From contig NZ_JWLV01000017.1 of the NCBI RefSeq assembly GCF_000808535.1, forward strand, positions 1 through 64,000: 64,000 bases of DNA. Reading direction: 5' to 3'. Source of the DNA: Vibrio sinaloensis (GTDB lineage Bacteria; Pseudomonadota; Gammaproteobacteria; Enterobacterales; Vibrionaceae). Both the position numbers and the translations under genes were made by a program. Numbering within the stretch: position 1 is the first letter of the stretch; each line of letters starts with the position of its first letter. Under the pieces are notes generated by a model that was not told where the DNA came from, searched no databases, and saw only the letters and a list, made by a program, of their open reading frames with translations. This document shows, piece by piece, positions 54,017-63,496 of this stretch.

Positions 54017-54294
54017 GAAATTATCCTTATTTGATAGGCGTTTACCAACAAGCAGAAACAGTGAAATCACCATTTAGCTCGGTCGGTTGACTTACTTTTA
54101 CTATTATTTTTAGGAATGTTTTGATGGGTATTTATAAAATAGAGCGCGATTAAAATCTCACCGGATAGCAAGAAGTTTGAGATTGATTCTGATTATTAGA
54201 TTCTGTCTCAGTTATAAGAGTGGTTATCATTAGGATACGAGTCTGCATACGTTTAAACGGACCAAATGCACAATGGGCATTTGGTCCGGTGCTG
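54017..54294. other. Gene-free stretch between the lipoprotein and aminopeptidase genes
   Basis: AT-rich sequence with the lipoprotein promoter region on the left and the aminopeptidase operon terminator on the right. I see nothing else that I can support. Confidence 0.5.
54258..54288 (-). terminator. Terminator of the opp-pepP operon
   Basis: CGGACCAAATGC and GCATTTGGTCCG, a perfect 12-base stem with a 7-base loop, six bases after the aminopeptidase stop on the minus strand. The T run is short. Confidence 0.75.
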
Positions 54295-56082
54295 TTAGAT
54301 GGCGAGTGTGGCCTGTTTAAGCCAGCGTTTCTCATCCTCGTTCAGGTCAACGCTAAGCTGTTGCCAGCAGCGTTTATGGTATTGATTGAGCCACGCGATT
54401 TCGCTGCGTTCGAGCATGGATTTATCAATCATGTTTGTCGCGATTGGGGCAAGGGTTATGGTCTCGAATCCATAGAAGCTGCCAAATTCATTCTGTTCGA
54501 TCTCAACTACCTTCATGATGTTTTCTATGCGAACGCCGTGCTCGCCTTCACGGTAAACGCCGGGTTCGTTGGTGATGACCATGCCGGGTTTTAAAGGGAC
54601 TTCTGCGGGATTTTGCGAGAAGTTTTGCGGACCTTCGTGCACGTTTAAGCACATGCCGACACCGTGGCCAGTTCCACATTTGTAATCAATTCCGTGTTGC
54701 CAGAGTACGCCGCGAGCCATGATATCGAGGTTCGCGCCTGTTGAGCCTTGTAAAAATCGAGTCTGCGTTAAGCGGATCACTGCTTTAAGAACCAAGGTAT
54801 AGTCGTGCTTTTCATGGCGGCTAGGTGAGCCAAAATGGAATGTTCGGGTGATGTCTGTGGTCCCGCCGAGGTACTGGCCGCCAGAATCGACCAACAAGAA
54901 ACTCGACTCGTCTATGGGATAGCTGCTCTCACTGTCGGCAGCATAGTGCATTTTAGCGCCGTGCTCGGCAAAGCCAGCAATGGTGCGAAAACTCTCGCCC
55001 ACATAGTCGTCTATCTGTTTCCTGTACCCCATTAACGCTTGCTCAGCGTTGAGTTCGGTGACTTGGCCGCTTGGCACTTGCTCATCGAGCCATTTCATAA
55101 ACTTCACCATGGCGACGCCATCTTTGCGTAGCGCCTCTTCCATACTTTCTAGCTCTGTAGGATTCTTCTGCGCTTTCATGTCTGTCACGGGGCAAGGCGT
55201 GTCGATTAGAGTGAGCTCGGGTTTGAGTTGGCGCACGGTCAAGCTATCGCAATACTTGGCACTGTATAGCAGAGTAGTCCCGGCGGAGAGCAAGTTCAGC
55301 GCGGTACTCAGATGGTCGTAATCATGTAAATGGATTCGATGCTGAGTCAGCGCGGCAACGACCTCAGGGCTTAGCTTGTCGCTATCAATAAATAGACGAC
55401 TGCTGGTCTGTTCAATGAGCAAATAGCTCTCTGAAATTGGGCAGTATGAGGTGTCTGCGCCGCGAATGTTAAGTGTCCACATAACATCATCAAGGGTCGA
55501 TACCAGCAGTGCATTGGCGTCTTGCTCTGTTAAATAGCGACGCAAGTGAGCTATCTTCTCGCTGGTCGTTTGGCCAGCAACGTCAAGCGGATGAGTAAAC
55601 AAACGTGCCTTGGGGCGACTTGGTCTATCATCCCAGATTGGGCTAATAAGATCGTGCTCAACGACCAACCGGATCGACTTCTTGGCAAAGGCTTGGGTGA
55701 GTTGAGTGTAAAACAGCTGGCTGATGCTGCGTCCATCGACACCGACTACGGCATGCTCCGGTAGCGTTTGGGCTAACCACTGGGCAATGGTGGGGGTCTC
55801 TGGTAGACGCGCTTTGAATAGGTCGAGTCCTGAACCTTCTAGCTGCTCGACCGCTTGTATGTAGTAGCGGCCATCGGTCCATAAACCGCCGCCGTTTGCC
55901 GTGACAACCACATCACCCGCAGAGCCAGTGAACCCAGAAATCCACTGGCGAGCGAGCCAATAGTCCGCGGAATATTCACTGGAGTGAGGGTCGTTATTGG
56001 TGACGATATAAGCGTCCAATTGATGGGCTTTCATGCCATCGCGAAGCGCCGTCAAGCGCTCGGAAACTGAGGTTATGGTCAT
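54295..56082 (-). CDS. Aminopeptidase P family (Xaa-Pro) metallopeptidase
   Basis: A 595-residue M24B peptidase with two N-terminal creatinase-like domains (DAYIVTNNDPHSSEYSADYW; ITSPC-type substrate pocket) and a catalytic domain. The metal ligands are in LLVDSGGQYLGGTTDITRTF (two Asp), GHGVGMCLNVHEGP (His) and ITNEPGVYREGEHGVRIEN (two Glu). It releases an N-terminal residue next to proline. It is the last gene of the oligopeptide importer operon, with the ATG overlapping the oppF-like stop (ATGA), so it probably trims imported proline peptides. Confidence 0.92.
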   Translation of the reverse strand: MTITSVSERLTALRDGMKAHQLDAYIVTNNDPHSSEYSADYWLARQWISGFTGSAGDVVVTANGGGLWTDGRYYIQAVEQLEGSGLDLFKARLPETPTIAQWLAQTLPEHAVVGVDGRSISQLFYTQLTQAFAKKSIRLVVEHDLISPIWDDRPSRPKARLFTHPLDVAGQTTSEKIAHLRRYLTEQDANALLVSTLDDVMWTLNIRGADTSYCPISESYLLIEQTSSRLFIDSDKLSPEVVAALTQHRIHLHDYDHLSTALNLLSAGTTLLYSAKYCDSLTVRQLKPELTLIDTPCPVTDMKAQKNPTELESMEEALRKDGVAMVKFMKWLDEQVPSGQVTELNAEQALMGYRKQIDDYVGESFRTIAGFAEHGAKMHYAADSESSYPIDESSFLLVDSGGQYLGGTTDITRTFHFGSPSRHEKHDYTLVLKAVIRLTQTRFLQGSTGANLDIMARGVLWQHGIDYKCGTGHGVGMCLNVHEGPQNFSQNPAEVPLKPGMVITNEPGVYREGEHGVRIENIMKVVEIEQNEFGSFYGFETITLAPIATNMIDKSMLERSEIAWLNQYHKRCWQQLSVDLNEDEKRWLKQATLAI

Positions 56083-57077
56083 AGTGGCTGATTTCCTAGC
56101 AGGGTATGTGTACAGAAAATATGGTGGTCTGCGTGACCACTTCGGGTGGGATTTTGCTCGCCGCATTGCTCAGTGGCACTTGGACAGCGAGTTCGAAATA
56201 CGCAGCCACTGGGCGGGTTGATCGGCGAGGGCAGATCCCCCGGTAGAAGTTGAATATCTCGATTGCGAGCCAATGTTGGATGGGCGATGGGCACCGCCGA
56301 GAGGAGCGCTTGCGTATAAGGGTGCTGGGCGTTATCGAATACGTTGTCATAACGACCGACTTCCATCGGTTTGCCTAAGTACATCACCATGACGCGGTCA
56401 CTGATATGACGCACAACACTTAGGTCATGGGCGATCATCACCAAGGTTAGTCCCATCTCTTGCTTCAGGTCATCCAGCAAATTGATCACTTGCGCCTGAA
56501 TCGAGACATCCAATGCACTCACGGGTTCATCACACACCACCAAGTCAGGTTTGAGAATCAAGGCACGAGCAATGCCTACGCGTTGGCACTGTCCGCCCGA
56601 GAACTCATGGGGATAGCGGTTTCGTTGGCTCGCGAGCAAGCCGACTTTGTCCATCATGGCGATCACGCGAGATTCGATTTCCTTGCGACTAAGATGCGGC
56701 TCGTGAGTGAGTAACGGCTCAGCAATGCACTCAGAAATGGTCAGCCTCGGGTTGAGGCAAGCAGAGGGATCTTGGAAGACCATTTGGAACTCTCGACGCC
56801 GCAGTGCCAGTTCCTGTTTGCTCAAGCCGAGCATATTTTCGCCCTTCCAGTACTGTTCGCCTCCCGTGGGTTCAATCAATCTGAGCAGCGCTCGGGCGAG
56901 TGTCGATTTTCCGCAACCAGACTCTCCCACAATGCCTAGGGTTTCACCTCGATAGACGTCGAGATCAATGCCATCAACGGCTTTCACTACCTTACGCTTG
57001 CTGGGCAAGATATGCTTATTCAATTGAAAGTGGACTTGTAAGTCACGTGCCGAGAGTAATATTTCTTTGTTTTCCAT
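56079..57077 (-). CDS. oppF: Oligopeptide ABC transporter ATP-binding protein (OppF-like)
   Basis: A 332-residue ATPase. Walker A is [15 protein letters not shown] (about 53-67), the signature motif [15 protein letters not shown], Walker [13 protein letters not shown], and the C-terminal domain is the oligopeptide type with cysteines in the [12 protein letters not shown] region, where a 4Fe-4S cluster is reported in relatives. It pairs with the OppD-like ATPase. Confidence 0.92.
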   Translation of the reverse strand: MENKEILLSARDLQVHFQLNKHILPSKRKVVKAVDGIDLDVYRGETLGIVGESGCGKSTLARALLRLIEPTGGEQYWKGENMLGLSKQELALRRREFQMVFQDPSACLNPRLTISECIAEPLLTHEPHLSRKEIESRVIAMMDKVGLLASQRNRYPHEFSGGQCQRVGIARALILKPDLVVCDEPVSALDVSIQAQVINLLDDLKQEMGLTLVMIAHDLSVVRHISDRVMVMYLGKPMEVGRYDNVFDNAQHPYTQALLSAVPIAHPTLARNRDIQLLPGDLPSPINPPSGCVFRTRCPSATEQCGEQNPTRSGHADHHIFCTHTLLGNQPL

Positions 57078-57086
57078 GGTTATCTC

Positions 57087-58076
57087 CTACGCACTACGAA
57101 CAATAGGCGTGACGACATTGCTAGGATTGACATGACAAGCCAAGCCTTGAGACGCGGTGATGGATTTAAAGGCTGGCATCACTGAGCTGCATTGCGTTTG
57201 ATACTGGCTACAGCGTTCTTTAAAAGGACAGCCTTTGTTGTGGAGCAGTGCGCTAGGCGGGTTGCCTGGAATGGTCGGTAAGCGATCCATATCTTCAGTG
57301 ATGGATGGAATCGCTTTGAGTAAGCCTTGGGTATATGGATGAGCGGGCGCGTCAAAGATAGACTCGGTATCGGATTCTTCCATCTTTCTGCCGCCATACA
57401 TCACGAGTACGCGATCGCACATTTCTGCAACCACACCCATGTCGTGAGTGATGAGCAAAATCGCGGTGTTGAACTCCGCTTGCAGCTCGCGTAGTAAACC
57501 CAAGATTTGCGCTTGTACCGTTACGTCGAGCGCCGTGGTGGGCTCATCGGCGATCAGCAGCTCCGGTTTACACAGTAAAGCCATGGCGATCATGACCCGT
57601 TGCCTCATGCCACCGGACATCTCGTGCGGGTATTGGCCCATGCGCGTCGCGGCAGAGGGAATGCGAACGGCATCTAACATGGCAATGGCTTCTGTTTGTG
57701 CATCGTGGCGACTCATGCCTTTGTGGATCATCAACACTTCCGCAAGCTGTTTGCCAATTTTCATAAACGGATTGAGCGAGGTCATCGGATCTTGGAAAAT
57801 CATGCCGATTCGCTCTGCTCGAATATGATTGAGTTGTTTTTTACTCATGCTGAGTAAATTGTCACCGTGGAAATTGGCTTGGCCAGTGACGATGCCGTTG
57901 TCCGCGGTTAACCCCATAAGTGCAAACACCGATTGGCTTTTGCCAGAACCCGACTCGCCAACGATACCTAGGGTTTCCCCTTTATTGACCGAATAAGACA
58001 GATCGCTGACGGCTTGAACCATGCCATCGGGGGTTTTGAATCGAACGTTCATGTTCTCAATAGATAAAATACTCAT
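57087..58076 (-). CDS. oppD: Oligopeptide ABC transporter ATP-binding protein (OppD-like)
   Basis: A 329-residue ATPase with Walker A GESGSGKSQSVFALM, signature MSGGMRQRVMIAMAL and Walker B LLIADEPTTALD. The C-terminal GCPFKERCSQYQTQC holds the cysteine cluster of the family. Two ATGs lie in tandem; AAGGAG is only 2 bases from the first but 5 from the second, so the second is chosen. Confidence 0.92.
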   Translation of the reverse strand: MSILSIENMNVRFKTPDGMVQAVSDLSYSVNKGETLGIVGESGSGKSQSVFALMGLTADNGIVTGQANFHGDNLLSMSKKQLNHIRAERIGMIFQDPMTSLNPFMKIGKQLAEVLMIHKGMSRHDAQTEAIAMLDAVRIPSAATRMGQYPHEMSGGMRQRVMIAMALLCKPELLIADEPTTALDVTVQAQILGLLRELQAEFNTAILLITHDMGVVAEMCDRVLVMYGGRKMEESDTESIFDAPAHPYTQGLLKAIPSITEDMDRLPTIPGNPPSALLHNKGCPFKERCSQYQTQCSSVMPAFKSITASQGLACHVNPSNVVTPIVRSA

Positions 58077-58085
58077 CATGGCTCC

Positions 58086-59015
58086 TTAGCGATCTTTTGG
58101 ATCAAGTGCATCACGCAGACCGTCACCAATAAAGTTAAAGCAGAACAAGGTGGCGACCAGAAACAGCGAAGGGAACAGCAGTTGCCACAGAGCGACATCA
58201 ATGGTTTTTGACCCTTCGGAGATAAGGATTCCCCAACTGGTATCCGGTGGCTGAACCCCTAAGCCAAGAAAACTTAAGAAGGATTCGAACATGATAAATC
58301 CGGGCACCATCAACGAGGAGTAGACCATCACGATGCCCAACACGTTAGGCAGCACATGACGACGAACAATGGTAAATCGAGACACGCCGATCGAGTGGGC
58401 CGCTTCAATAAACTCGCGTTTTTTTATACTGAAGGTCACACCGCGAACCACTCTGGCGATACCAAGCCACGAGACCATGCCAATCACAACAAAGATCAAA
58501 TAGATGTTGTTGCCAAACAAGGTCACAAACAGAATGACTAAGAACATAAAAGGGACGGAGTCGAGAACTTCAATAATGCGCATCATGGCACTGTCGACCA
58601 AGCCGCCCATATAGCCTGAAAGTGCGCCCCATGCAGTACCAATCAACACGGCGACGAGGGCACCCATAAAGCCAACCATGATCGAAAGTCGCCCGCCTTG
58701 CATGGTGCGGGCAAAGAGATCTTGACCAAGATCATCGGTCCCAAAGTAGTGACCAGAACTGATGGAGGGTTTGCCCAGCGCGTACGGGTCGACCACCACA
58801 TTCCAATCAATTTCATCATGGCCAAATGCGGCCAAATGCGGGCCAAAGGTAATGCACAATACGATAAAAAACAGCACGTAGACGGAGGTCATGGCCGCTC
58901 GGTTTTGACGAAATCGAGTCCAAGCGTCTTGCCATAAACTGCGCCCTTCGACGGCTTCGATATTAGAGCTCATTTGATCCGCCAGCTCCTTGGCATCTAT
59001 GCGTTTGGTTAACAT
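58086..59015 (-). CDS. oppC: Oligopeptide ABC transporter permease (OppC-like)
   Basis: A 309-residue permease with an N-terminal helix, a periplasmic loop and five further helices. The cytoplasmic coupling segment is EFIEAAHSIGVSRFTIVRRHVLPN. GGAGGTGA precedes the ATG, which lies 10 bases after oppB. Confidence 0.9.
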   Translation of the reverse strand: MLTKRIDAKELADQMSSNIEAVEGRSLWQDAWTRFRQNRAAMTSVYVLFFIVLCITFGPHLAAFGHDEIDWNVVVDPYALGKPSISSGHYFGTDDLGQDLFARTMQGGRLSIMVGFMGALVAVLIGTAWGALSGYMGGLVDSAMMRIIEVLDSVPFMFLVILFVTLFGNNIYLIFVVIGMVSWLGIARVVRGVTFSIKKREFIEAAHSIGVSRFTIVRRHVLPNVLGIVMVYSSLMVPGFIMFESFLSFLGLGVQPPDTSWGILISEGSKTIDVALWQLLFPSLFLVATLFCFNFIGDGLRDALDPKDR

Positions 59016-59025
59016 TCGTCACCTC

Positions 59026-59946
59026 CTATATACGAATGCGCGGGTCAATAACGGTGTAGAGAATATCCACCACGAGATTAAAAAAGATGGTCAAGGCGGC
59101 GACAATCAGGGTAATGCCCATCACTAACCCATAGTCCCGGTTGAGTGCGCCAGAGACAAAGTGCTGGCCCATACCACCTGTACTGAAGAAAATATCGATG
59201 ATGACTGAGCCAGTGATCACGGCAACAAAACTCGGGCCAAGCATCGCAATAATGGGGATCAGTGACGGACGTAGCGCGTGGTGAAACAAAATATAAGGGG
59301 TCGATAACCCTTTTGCTTTTGCCGTGCGAATATAGGGCTGGTTGAGTGTCTCAATCATGGCGCCACGCATAACCCTAGCAATGCTGGCCACAGAGCCAAT
59401 CGCCAAGCTCAAGACAGGAAGAATAAGAAACGACACTTCGCCGCCCTCCCAACCACCTGCTGGTAACAGCCCTAAGTGAATCGAGAATATTGTCACTAGC
59501 ACTGGCGCCAGTACAAAGGCTGGAATCACCACGCCAGTCATAGAAAGTGACATAAGTAGGTAGTCCAACTTTCCGTTGCGATTGAGCGCGGCAATCGTAC
59601 CGAGCACCATGCCCAGCGGGACAGAAATACAAAACGAAATCACACCGAGTACCGCCGATACGGGCCATGATTGAGCCACCAATTGGGTTACGGTGAAATC
59701 TTGATAAACGAAGCTTGGCCCTAAGTCGCCGCGAACAAAGTTACCGATGTATATGAAAAACTGAACAATAAACGGCTCATTGAGGTGGAACTTGGCTTCA
59801 ATATTTGCGCGTACCACGTCGGGCATCGGTCTTTCCATATCGAATGGGCCACCGGGCGCGATGTGCATCAACCAAAAAGAGACCAAAGCGATAAAGAGCA
59901 GTGTGGGGATGGCAATCAACAAGTGGCGAAGAATATACAGCAACAT
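59026..59946 (-). CDS. oppB: Oligopeptide ABC transporter permease (OppB-like)
   Basis: A 306-residue permease of six helices with the coupling segment QPYIRTAKAKGLSTPYILFHHALRPS, typical of OppB/DppB. It follows oppA after a 78-base gap that contains a hairpin with a T run, consistent with higher oppA expression. Confidence 0.9.
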   Translation of the reverse strand: MLLYILRHLLIAIPTLLFIALVSFWLMHIAPGGPFDMERPMPDVVRANIEAKFHLNEPFIVQFFIYIGNFVRGDLGPSFVYQDFTVTQLVAQSWPVSAVLGVISFCISVPLGMVLGTIAALNRNGKLDYLLMSLSMTGVVIPAFVLAPVLVTIFSIHLGLLPAGGWEGGEVSFLILPVLSLAIGSVASIARVMRGAMIETLNQPYIRTAKAKGLSTPYILFHHALRPSLIPIIAMLGPSFVAVITGSVIIDIFFSTGGMGQHFVSGALNRDYGLVMGITLIVAALTIFFNLVVDILYTVIDPRIRI

Positions 59947-59969
59947 GACGTATCCTTTCCTTGAAAAAA

Positions 59970-60012
59970 GCCCGAAACCTACAGGGACAAAGATGAAGAT
60001 GTAGGTTCGGGC
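59970..60012 (-). terminator. Intra-operon terminator or attenuator between oppA and oppB
   Basis: On the minus strand GCCCGAACCTACA pairs with TGTAGGTTTCGGGC (one bulged base), followed by CTTTTTTC. Partial termination here would raise oppA over the downstream genes. Confidence 0.75.
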
Positions 60013-60024
60013 AAACAGTCCCGA

Positions 60025-61635
60025 TTAGTGGGCCTTCACGTAAACATTCTTGCGGTAGTAAGAGGATTCTGGGTTAGTACGCTCGTAGCCACCGACATAC
60101 TCTTTGATTAAGTACTGATCGTTTCCACTGCGGTACATCGGGATGATCGCCATGTCTTCAATCAAGAGCTTTTCAGCGGCAATGTACTCTGCGGATGGAT
60201 CGCTCAGGCTTTTAGATTCGGCCATTAAGCGGTCATACTCTGGGTTGTTGTAGTTGGAGTCGTTGTACTCACCTGTCGAGACGAAGATGTCGAGCCAAGT
60301 CGATGCCTCATTGTAGTCGGCTGTCCATCCACCACGGCTAATGTGGCCTGGGTCTTTCAGAGCGTAGAAGACTTTAGGCTCAAGCTGAATGATCTCGACT
60401 TGCACGCCCAGTACGCTTTTCCACATACCTGCCATCGCGGTCGCCATCTTCACATCTTTAGAGAAAGTCGGGATGGTGAAGGTTAGCTTGAGTGGGTTAG
60501 TGTCATTAAAGCCCGCGTCTTTAATCAGTGCTTTCGCTTTGGCATTACGTTCGGCTTGAGTCCAATTGGCAAACTCGGGGGTATGCGACTTAAAGCCATC
60601 GGTTTGTGGTGGAACCAGCGTGAACATAGGAATGCCACCGTTTTTGACAATCGCTTTGGTGATGATGTTGCGATCGATGGCGTACGAAAGCGCCTGACGA
60701 ACACGAAGATCCTGAGTTGGTCCTTTCTCTGTATTCAGATAGTAGAAGGTCGACCCGAGTGATGCGCTGGTATCAGCCACTTGCTCAGGAAACTTTTTCA
60801 GTAGTTTGGATTTTTGAGCAGCAGGAATGGCCAGCGCTTGGTCGATTTCTCCGGCCAGATAGCGATTTAAAGCCACATTGGCATCACCAATTGGCAACCA
60901 CGTGATCTTATCGAGGACAACGTTGTCGGCATCCCAATATTGGTCGTTTTTCACCATGACCATTTTCTCATTTACTTTCCACTGTGAAACGGTAAACGCG
61001 CCATTGGTGACAATATTCTCTGGTTGTGTCCATGCGCTGCCGTGCTTCTCAATCGCTTGTCGAGGCACTGGAGCAAGTACTGGATGGCTAAGAAGTTTGA
61101 TGAAGAAAGGCACGGGCTTTTCTAGCGTTACTTCGAAGGTGTAATCATCTACGGCTTTAACGCCCAATGTATCGGCGGCGGCTTCACCTTTCATGATTTT
61201 GTTGGAATTTTTAATCCCTGGAATGGCGGCAAACCAAGCGTAGGGAGAGGCGGTTTCTGGATCAATTAGGCGCTGCCAACTGTAGACGAAGTCATGGGCA
61301 GTGAGTGGATCTCCGTTTGACCATCGAGATTCACGCAGCTTAAAGGTGTATACGGTATTGTTTTCATTGGCGTACCAACTCTCAGCGATGCCCGGAATGG
61401 TTTTGCCTTGCTTATCTTGAACAGTCAGCCCTTCAAACAGGTCACGACCAAGATTAAATGCAGGCTCCGCCGCCTGTTTCGCCGGATCGATGGAGGTCAC
61501 TTCTGCGCCATTGTTTAGAGTGATCTCCTGTTTGTCCGCGAGCTGCGTTCCAGCAGGATAAGGTTTGGCTAGGGCACTTCCTGTTATTAGAGCGGTTGCG
61601 ATCGCACTCAGTGCGAGTAGTTTTTTAGCTTTCAT
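60025..61635 (-). CDS. oppA: Oligopeptide-binding periplasmic protein (OppA-like)
   Basis: A 536-residue binding protein with a signal peptide (LLALSAIATALITGSALA) and the SBP_bac_5 fold (LNNGAEVTSIDPAKQAAEPAFNLGRDLFEGL near the start, RVRQALSYAIDRN in the middle). It delivers peptides to OppBC. GAGGAAGCT upstream of the ATG is a good ribosome-binding site. The operon includes a peptidase, so peptides are probably used as nutrients. Confidence 0.92.
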   Translation of the reverse strand: MKAKKLLALSAIATALITGSALAKPYPAGTQLADKQEITLNNGAEVTSIDPAKQAAEPAFNLGRDLFEGLTVQDKQGKTIPGIAESWYANENNTVYTFKLRESRWSNGDPLTAHDFVYSWQRLIDPETASPYAWFAAIPGIKNSNKIMKGEAAADTLGVKAVDDYTFEVTLEKPVPFFIKLLSHPVLAPVPRQAIEKHGSAWTQPENIVTNGAFTVSQWKVNEKMVMVKNDQYWDADNVVLDKITWLPIGDANVALNRYLAGEIDQALAIPAAQKSKLLKKFPEQVADTSASLGSTFYYLNTEKGPTQDLRVRQALSYAIDRNIITKAIVKNGGIPMFTLVPPQTDGFKSHTPEFANWTQAERNAKAKALIKDAGFNDTNPLKLTFTIPTFSKDVKMATAMAGMWKSVLGVQVEIIQLEPKVFYALKDPGHISRGGWTADYNEASTWLDIFVSTGEYNDSNYNNPEYDRLMAESKSLSDPSAEYIAAEKLLIEDMAIIPMYRSGNDQYLIKEYVGGYERTNPESSYYRKNVYVKAH

Positions 61636-61848
61636 AGCTTCCTCGTTATGTCCTTATCGGAGTGGCCCCTTAGGTGGTAGTTGAGTGGGTGGCAGCGTGC
61701 TCAAACGGCATGAACGACTGGCACAAATAACTAAGGGGATAACAGGAATGTATATTGTATAAAACCATGCAACAAACATTAGTTAACATCTTTGTAACAA
61801 GGTGGCAGAAACAGAGACTGCTGGTCTTAGAAAGTGAATCTGAATAAA

Positions 61849-61879
61849 AAATGAGCAAAAAAATCTTTTTGCTCATTTA
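61849..61879 (-). terminator. Terminator after the HTH regulator gene
   Basis: AAATGAGCAAAAA and TTTTTGCTCATTT, with T residues following on the minus strand. Confidence 0.8.
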
Positions 61880-61891
61880 GGTGTGATCAGA

Positions 61892-62656
61892 TTATTGGCG
61901 GCGAAATCGAGCGGAGACTTCTTTGAGTAATTCTCCAGTAATTTCTGGCAGCGTGTCGGCAAAAAATATCTGTTGACCGGGAATACTGCGCAGCATCACG
62001 TTAGTCAACTCGCCCGTCTCATTTGCGCAGTTGGCTGCGTGCATTTCACTGATCTTTTGATCGATCTCCTGCTCAAGTTTTAGCCTCTGTTCGGCGGTGA
62101 GGCGAACCCGAGCCTGACACACTTGAGAGACGGTATCGTCTGCCATAGAAATCTGTTCGAATCGTCGTTTAAACAATGTATCGAGCTCTGTGCCTTCTTC
62201 CATAATAAAGCGGCGACCCGAACGGTAGAAGATTTTATCTCCGTGGTTCTCCATGTAGCCGAGGATTTCAGCAATGCTGAGGTAAAAGCGTAAGCTGGTA
62301 TCCGACAGTTGGTACTCTTGCGCGATCTCTTTTGGAGACCGATTGCAGGAGGTCACTAAGTAGATGAAATCCAACAGGTAAGGATATTCGACAAATAGCG
62401 CGTTTTGTTCATCGGACAAAAATTGCTCGTTGTCTCTTTGGATTTGAATGGCGAGTGTCGACAACTCCACCAAGTTGGTGTTGAGGTGCGTGGTGTACAT
62501 CAGTATTTTGTCGAGACCCAATGCAGGGTTGTGTAAGTGCCGCTTGATTGTTGACAGCGGCACGCCAGTTTTATCGGAAAGAGCGCTGTAGCAAAGCCCT
62601 TCATCACGAATCTTTTGCCGAATGGCTGCAAGCAAAAACTCTGGACCAATGTGCAT
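61892..62656 (-). CDS. Helix-turn-helix transcriptional regulator
   Basis: A 254-residue protein with an N-terminal HTH (CYSALSDKTGVPLSTIKRHL, about residues 22-41) and a second, less clear HTH at about 105-130 (SPKEIAQEYQLSDTSLRFYL). The remainder is mainly helical. It lies just before the opp operon on the same strand, separated by a terminator, so regulation of oppA is possible but unproven. The family is not recognised beyond the HTH. Confidence 0.75.
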   Translation of the reverse strand: MHIGPEFLLAAIRQKIRDEGLCYSALSDKTGVPLSTIKRHLHNPALGLDKILMYTTHLNTNLVELSTLAIQIQRDNEQFLSDEQNALFVEYPYLLDFIYLVTSCNRSPKEIAQEYQLSDTSLRFYLSIAEILGYMENHGDKIFYRSGRRFIMEEGTELDTLFKRRFEQISMADDTVSQVCQARVRLTAEQRLKLEQEIDQKISEMHAANCANETGELTNVMLRSIPGQQIFFADTLPEITGELLKEVSARFRRQ

Positions 62657-62698
62657 AGTGGGTACTCACTTCTTTATGTTGGAGTTGTCTGGTCGCGC

Positions 62699-63364
62699 TT
62701 AGCTTTGACGCTCTAGTAGCAGGTCACGAATGGCTGCGCCCGCTTCGAGGATGTGTTTTTTCAGCATGTATTTTGCCCCTTCAATATCACGATTTTGACA
62801 CATCTCAAGGAGCGCTTTGTGCTCTTTATCAGCCTTAGCAGTGCCCTCGGTAAACAGCAGTTGCATACGAATATAGCGGTCGCATTTGGTGTTCAAGTTG
62901 TAAATAACATCCATGGTTTCAGGCATGTTGGCAGGAGCATAGAGGGCTTTATGCAGTTCGTAGTTGTAATTGCTCCACTCTTCAACTTCATCGCCACGAT
63001 TGACCAAATCATCGAACTTAGCGCGAATCTCATTGGCACGCGCCAGATCCTCATCGGACATGTTTTGAATCGCGCGCTCGAGGATGTGGCATTCGACAAC
63101 GGCTCTTAGCTCAAACAGCTCGTCGATCTTGTCTGGCGAAAGCTCAGTCACGGTTGCCCCTTTATGGGCTTCGAAGCTGACGAGTCCTTGTGCTTCCAGC
63201 TGCATTAAGGCTTCACGAACGGGAATTCGGCTGACATTGAACTCTTTGGCCAAGGCATCTTGGCGCAGAGGCTGGCCAGTTTTTAACTCACCTTTGAGAA
63301 TTTTGCTGCGAATGGCTTCTTCAACTAACTGCGTTCGAGTTTTAAAAACGGGTTTTTGCGACAT
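62699..63364 (-). CDS. GntR-family regulator with FCD domain
   Basis: A 221-residue regulator. The N-terminal winged helix contains LRQDALAKEFNVSRIPVREALMQLEAQGLV, and the all-helical FCD ligand domain follows (FELRAVVECHILERAIQNM; metal-type Asp/His residues in YELHKALY). The ATG at 63364 has GGAG 6 bases upstream. The neighbouring sugar-binding-protein gene is a plausible target. Confidence 0.9.
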   Translation of the reverse strand: MSQKPVFKTRTQLVEEAIRSKILKGELKTGQPLRQDALAKEFNVSRIPVREALMQLEAQGLVSFEAHKGATVTELSPDKIDELFELRAVVECHILERAIQNMSDEDLARANEIRAKFDDLVNRGDEVEEWSNYNYELHKALYAPANMPETMDVIYNLNTKCDRYIRMQLLFTEGTAKADKEHKALLEMCQNRDIEGAKYMLKKHILEAGAAIRDLLLERQS

Positions 63365-63496
63365 CCCAGTCTCCGGTATATCTAAATCACAATAAATTGT
63401 ATTCAATATACCATTGGTGATTGGGATTGCGACTTTCCGCTTTTAACTCGCCCCGTTTTTGGGGGGTAGGTCAATTGTTCATCTTACCTATGTGAG

